Source: VFKI01 sp964647825
GTDB taxonomy: Bacteria; Pseudomonadota; Gammaproteobacteria; DSM-16500
Length of the DNA stretch: 64,000 nt
Assembly: GCA_964647825.1 (NCBI GenBank)
Contig: CAZYJL010000001.1
Location: forward strand, 124,001 to 188,000
Reading direction: 5' to 3'
The notes beneath the pieces are model-generated. The model saw nothing but the letters and a program-made list of their open reading frames with translations, ran no database searches and was not told where the DNA came from. Numbering within the stretch: the first letter of the stretch is position 1; each line of letters opens with the position of its first letter. The translations under genes were made by a program, and so were the position numbers. Of this stretch, positions 63,992 to 64,000 are shown one piece after another.

Positions 63992-64000
63992 TCTGTCTAT

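Overview
The window is an AT-rich, gene-dense stretch of a gammaproteobacterial chromosome. Housekeeping genes are of gammaproteobacterial type: the EpmA/EpmB/EF-P set, mnmG-rsmG-parA, ubiE-ubiJ-ubiB, dnaA-dnaN-recF-gyrB, rpmH-rnpA-yidD-yidC-mnmE and lptM-dapF. The eukaryotic-like cystathionine beta-synthase, the FolK-FolP fusion and several unique proteins that look like secreted effectors (a CaaX tail, a PPP-phosphatase-like fold, glutamate-rich C-termini) suggest the Legionellales (Coxiella, Legionella, Aquicella or Berkiella relatives). That placement is an inference. No rRNA, tRNA, CRISPR array or intact transposase gene was seen.

Layout. 0-9.8 kb: EF-P and its modification enzymes, a purine permease, an NAD-glutamate dehydrogenase without its usual N-terminal region, a CaaX-tailed unknown and 5-formyl-THF cyclo-ligase. 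9.9-19.0 kb: an eight-gene type IVb pilus operon of the R64 thin-pilus kind, in the order Q-R-S-(second pilin)-L-N-O-P. 19.1-30.5 kb: mnmG, rsmG, parA without parB, an aromatic amino-acid permease, the ubiquinone genes ubiE/ubiJ/ubiB split by an effector-like phosphoesterase, and a dicarboxylate/amino-acid symporter. 30.7-42.5 kb: PBP4, small membrane proteins, two MFS carriers, a coiled-coil unknown, an outer-membrane barrel, the reverse transsulfuration pair, DsbB and RuvX. 42.7-55.5 kb: polA, dnaA-dnaN-recF-gyrB, pgi-lptM, dapF and a secreted PEBP-family protein. 55.6-64 kb: a short unknown, mnmE, yidC-yidD-rnpA-rpmH, a probable replication origin, folC, folKP and folB.

The most striking feature is a family of nine intergenic elements, each 182-186 bp. 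They have GTAAC termini and arms of about 37 bp that are self-complementary. Six have 8-bp target-site duplications that are perfect or one base off, and a seventh matches at 6 of 8 positions. They are non-autonomous mobile elements (MITE-like). The core is conserved across copies, but the arm sequences differ greatly between copies while each copy's two arms still pair with each other. Hairpin structure is therefore maintained while sequence drifts or is rewritten. Several other palindromic repeat types also occupy the intergenic gaps.

The probable chromosome origin is the AT-rich gap between divergent rpmH and folC (about 60.5-60.8 kb). It has DnaA boxes and an apparent switch of strand G/C bias. 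The usual rpmH-dnaA adjacency is broken, because dnaA lies about 15 kb away.
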